Assembly (NCBI GenBank): GCA_947504045.1
Contig: CANNFY010000001.1
Coordinates: 806,001 to 870,000 of the forward strand
Source: an uncultured Maribacter sp.
GTDB taxonomy: Bacteria > Bacteroidota > Bacteroidia > Flavobacteriales > Flavobacteriaceae
Direction: 5' to 3'
Length of the DNA: 64,000 bases
In this document: positions 61,595 to 64,000 of the stretch, piece by piece
Layout of the letters: each line of letters starts with the position of its first letter
Position numbering within the stretch: the stretch's first letter is position 1
Program-made: the position numbers and the translations under genes
The notes under the pieces: generated by a model
What the model was told of the DNA's origin: nothing
What the model saw: the letters and a program-made list of their open reading frames with translations, nothing else
Databases searched by the model: none

Positions 61595-63706
61595 ATGAAA
61601 CTAAAAAAATTAACCAAACTAATCCTTTTTGCTTTCTTAACATTTACTACAGTAAATGCGCAAGAAGATGATCCTATTTTACCGTATAAAGTAGCACCAC
61701 AAAACTTATTAAAATTCAATCGTTTTTTAATAAACCCCACTTTTTCAACGGTACAAGAAGATAAATCATACATTAATTTATTACACAGAAACCAATCGGT
61801 ACAATTTGAGGATAATGACCAAACTTACTTTCTAAGTTATAGCGGTAGAATGGGTGACCGTAGTGGATTAGGGTTAAGTTTATATACGCAAAAAGTTGGT
61901 CCTGTATCTAACATAGGTGTGTTAGCAAACTATGCATATGGTGTAAAGTTGAGCGACAAAAGTAATTTTACATTTGGAGCAAACCTAGCATATTATAGTT
62001 CCGGTTTAAATAGAAATAATGTAGATGTTGTAGATGTAAACGATTTTAGGTTAAACGGTACAGAAGATAGTAATGTCCTTTCATTTCAGCCAGGTATAAA
62101 TCTTTCTTATGGAAATTTTGATGTTGGTGCCTTTGCTGAAAACTTAATTGATTATAACTTAAAAACAAGCGAAAGTTTAACCGAGTTTAAAGACAAAACA
62201 TATTCTGCACATTTACAATATACCCATCAGTTTAAAAAAACTGCTGGCATTATGGAAAGTGCTAGATTAATGCCATTAGCTAGAGTAAAAATGATAGGTG
62301 AAGATGATGTAGAACTTGGCGGTAGTTTATTATTAGACTTACCAAAAATAGGATGGTTACAAGGTGGTTATGATACTTTTTATGGCGCATCAGCTGGGGT
62401 AGGTTTTAATATTAATAAAAGACTATCTCTAGGTTATACTTTTGAAAAAGGGTTAAATAATGATTTTGATAATTTAGGAATTACACATGAAATATCTTTT
62501 GCATACTCCTTTACACCAAATCTTACAGAAGATCGTGTAATGTTAGAAGAGGACTATGAAGAAGAAATAGCAGAAAATGCTAAAGTAAATGCCGAAGATT
62601 TAGCAACTAATGATGAATTAGAAGCTCTTAAAAAGAAACTAGCAGAAAATGATGAAGTACTTGCCGAATTAATGTTCAAGCAAGATTCTTTAGAAGCAAA
62701 TAGACAATTAGATCTAGAAAGAAGATTTAACCTTGTTATGAAAATGGTTCGTAGCGAAACGAATGGAGAAAGACCAGATGTAGAAAAAAGAGCAAAAGAC
62801 CTATTTTATACCGGTAGAGATAAACCTGCTGTAGCACAAAATACAACTACAACAAACCAACCTATTGTAAGAGAAAATAATAATTCTTATACCAAAAACT
62901 CCTCTATTGCTTCTGTAACACCAGTTACTACAAATACCAATAAAATAGTAGAAAAAACACCTCAACCTATTGCAACTAGAGATAATACGCAACAAAGAGA
63001 CTATGCCTCAGTAACACCAAAACAAGAGCCAATAAAAAGTAGAAAATTTAAAAACCTAGAAGGGGTACAAGATGGTTACTATGTTATTGCAAATGTGTAT
63101 AAAGGTGGACAATATTTAGATAAATTTATAAGTAAATTAGAAGATAAAGGTATAAACGCAGACTATATAGATAACCAAAATAATGGGCTTAAGTATGTGT
63201 ATTTAAAACGTTATGAAACTTGGGATCAAGCCGCAGAAGCATACAAAAGTAATTTAAACGGAAATTATAATGGTAAGCTTTGGATTATGAATGTAGATAA
63301 TAGATATAGTAATGAAGCTTACGCAAGTAATGTAAATAAGTTAAAAGAAAAATCTTCTAAATACAATTCTAATAATTTACAATCTAATGTAATTGTAAAA
63401 GATAATATTGCAGCTACAGAACCAACACCAAAAACCTATGTTATAGATGGTGCAAATTCTGGATATTATATAATTGCAAATGTTTTTGCAAACCCAAATA
63501 ATGCAAACCGTTTTGTTAAATTACTTAACTCTTATGGTCTTAATGCAAGTTATTTTATTAATCCAGAAAATAAATATCGTTACGTATATTTAAAAAGACA
63601 CGAATCTTGGAACAATGCTTTAATATCTTACTACTCAAAATTAAACGATGCATATGATGATAAAATGTGGATTATGAGGGTAAATAGAGAAGAAGAAATG
63701 GTATAA
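61595..63706 (+). CDS. PorP/SprF-family protein fused to two C-terminal SPOR-like domains
   Basis: The start is the ATG at 61595 (MKLKKLTKL), because the signal peptide (ending TTVNAQ) begins there; a longer frame would run back into the adhesin gene. The mature start and barrel strands over about 25-310 (LLKFNRFLINPTFS, GLGLSLYTQKVGPVSN) match PorP/SprF. A coiled-coil (about 315-380) and Thr/Asn-rich linker follow, then two SPOR-like modules near 493-570 and 621-697 (GYYVIANVY, GYYIIANVF; both with YVYLKR and WIM). Standard PorP is about 310 residues, so the C-terminal half is an added periplasmic part. It is the partner gene of the adhesin at 59338. Confidence 0.9.
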   Translation: MKLKKLTKLILFAFLTFTTVNAQEDDPILPYKVAPQNLLKFNRFLINPTFSTVQEDKSYINLLHRNQSVQFEDNDQTYFLSYSGRMGDRSGLGLSLYTQKVGPVSNIGVLANYAYGVKLSDKSNFTFGANLAYYSSGLNRNNVDVVDVNDFRLNGTEDSNVLSFQPGINLSYGNFDVGAFAENLIDYNLKTSESLTEFKDKTYSAHLQYTHQFKKTAGIMESARLMPLARVKMIGEDDVELGGSLLLDLPKIGWLQGGYDTFYGASAGVGFNINKRLSLGYTFEKGLNNDFDNLGITHEISFAYSFTPNLTEDRVMLEEDYEEEIAENAKVNAEDLATNDELEALKKKLAENDEVLAELMFKQDSLEANRQLDLERRFNLVMKMVRSETNGERPDVEKRAKDLFYTGRDKPAVAQNTTTTNQPIVRENNNSYTKNSSIASVTPVTTNTNKIVEKTPQPIATRDNTQQRDYASVTPKQEPIKSRKFKNLEGVQDGYYVIANVYKGGQYLDKFISKLEDKGINADYIDNQNNGLKYVYLKRYETWDQAAEAYKSNLNGNYNGKLWIMNVDNRYSNEAYASNVNKLKEKSSKYNSNNLQSNVIVKDNIAATEPTPKTYVIDGANSGYYIIANVFANPNNANRFVKLLNSYGLNASYFINPENKYRYVYLKRHESWNNALISYYSKLNDAYDDKMWIMRVNREEEMV

Positions 63707-63748
63707 ACTAAATAAACTTTAGCAACAACTATTTTAAAAAATATGTAA

Positions 63749-63776
63749 AAAACCTTCTATTTATAGAGGGTTTTCT
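63749..63776 (+). terminator. Terminator of the second T9SS locus
   Basis: AAAACCTTCTAT pairs with ATAGAGGGTTTT (one wobble), 2-nt loop, followed by a short T-rich tail. It lies 42 nt after the stop. Confidence 0.8.
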
Positions 63777-63803
63777 CATTTAGTAACATTACTAAAATAT
63801 GCT

Positions 63804-63869
63804 TTCACAACAATAAATACCCATATTACAACATAAAATTCTACACATCATTTATATAGTTAATATTTG
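63804..63869 (+). promoter_or_regulatory. Operator/promoter of the truncated last gene: 21-bp direct repeat plus -7 box (site 4)
   Basis: TTCACAACA at 63804-63812, ATTACAACA (7 of 9 identical) at 63825-63833, then 28 nt and AATATTTG at 63862-63869 (7 of 8 to TAnnTTTG). Geometry identical to sites 1 and 3. The ATG of the next gene is at 63949. Confidence 0.6.
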
Positions 63870-63948
63870 TTTTGTAAAATGCCCAATTTTTAAATAGAAT
63901 CTGTTTTCTAATTATTTGGAAATTCTACGAAACATAAGATGTGACCGA

Positions 63949-64000
63949 ATGAAAGCCATTACTTTTAAAAAACCAACTACACTATTTTTAATTCTATTTA
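63949..64000 (+). CDS. Start of an exported protein, cut by window edge
   Basis: Seventeen codons are visible: MKAITFKKP then a hydrophobic TTLFLILF, the beginning of a signal peptide. The upstream region carries the same repeat and -7 arrangement as the two T9SS adhesin loci, so this is probably another T9SS-exported surface protein. Nothing more can be said from the visible part. Confidence 0.5.
   Translation, partial: MKAITFKKPTTLFLILF

Overview
The window is AT-rich chromosomal DNA from a member of the Bacteroidota, almost certainly a Flavobacteriaceae bacterium. The evidence is the gene content: type IX secretion (T9SS) PorP/SprF partners, gliding-motility-type C-terminal sorting domains, Bacteroidota-only families (DUF4254, DUF4175, DUF4837, DUF6341, DUF6427, DUF6909), and promoters of the Bacteroidota type (TAnnTTTG -7 box). 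I see no rRNA, tRNA, CRISPR array, insertion sequence or prophage.

Region 1 (1-23.9 kb) is one long minus-strand gene run. Read in the direction of transcription it starts with an M23 peptidase, a GH3-family protein and DUF6909. It continues into a Wzx/Wzy-type polysaccharide cluster: chain-length regulator, RmlB, RmlA, RmlC, RmlD, flippase, nitroreductase-like protein, pyruvyl transferase, GT4, a GT2-acetyltransferase fusion, Wzy-like polymerase, GT4, O-antigen-ligase-like protein, WecA/TagO-like initiating transferase and UDP-xylose synthase. It ends with purD, DUF6427, DUF4254 and a truncated heptosyltransferase-like gene. The cluster suggests a surface glycan with rhamnose and perhaps xylose, decorated with pyruvate and acetyl groups.

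Region 2 (24-35 kb) holds tatA and a three-gene T9SS surface-protein operon: a 2069-residue DUF11 adhesin, PorP/SprF, and a PorE-like OmpA protein. Two paralogous 56-residue membrane microproteins follow.

Region 3 (35-59 kb) is mostly housekeeping: DUF4837 lipoprotein, LysM transglycosylase, pgk, holB, an OmpH-like lipoprotein, a methyltransferase, mnmG, ybeY, DUF4175, gltX, an SPFH protein, an Omp85-like protein, a MocR regulator facing a PNPOx/LysE/DUF1272 operon, and glnS. Two perfect 16-bp parS-type palindromes flank mnmG, which suggests an origin-proximal centromere region.

Region 4 (59-64 kb) is a second T9SS locus: a 750-residue Ig-like repeat protein and a PorP protein fused to two SPOR-like domains. 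The start of another exported protein lies at the right edge.

The most interesting signal is regulatory. Four upstream regions (before the 2069-residue adhesin, the first microprotein, the 750-residue adhesin and the truncated last gene) carry a TTCACAACA element. At each site a second, perfect or degraded, copy lies exactly 21 bp away on the same strand. At three of the four sites exactly 28 nt separate the proximal repeat from a -7 box. This looks like a dedicated activator-controlled regulon for surface adhesins and a microprotein.
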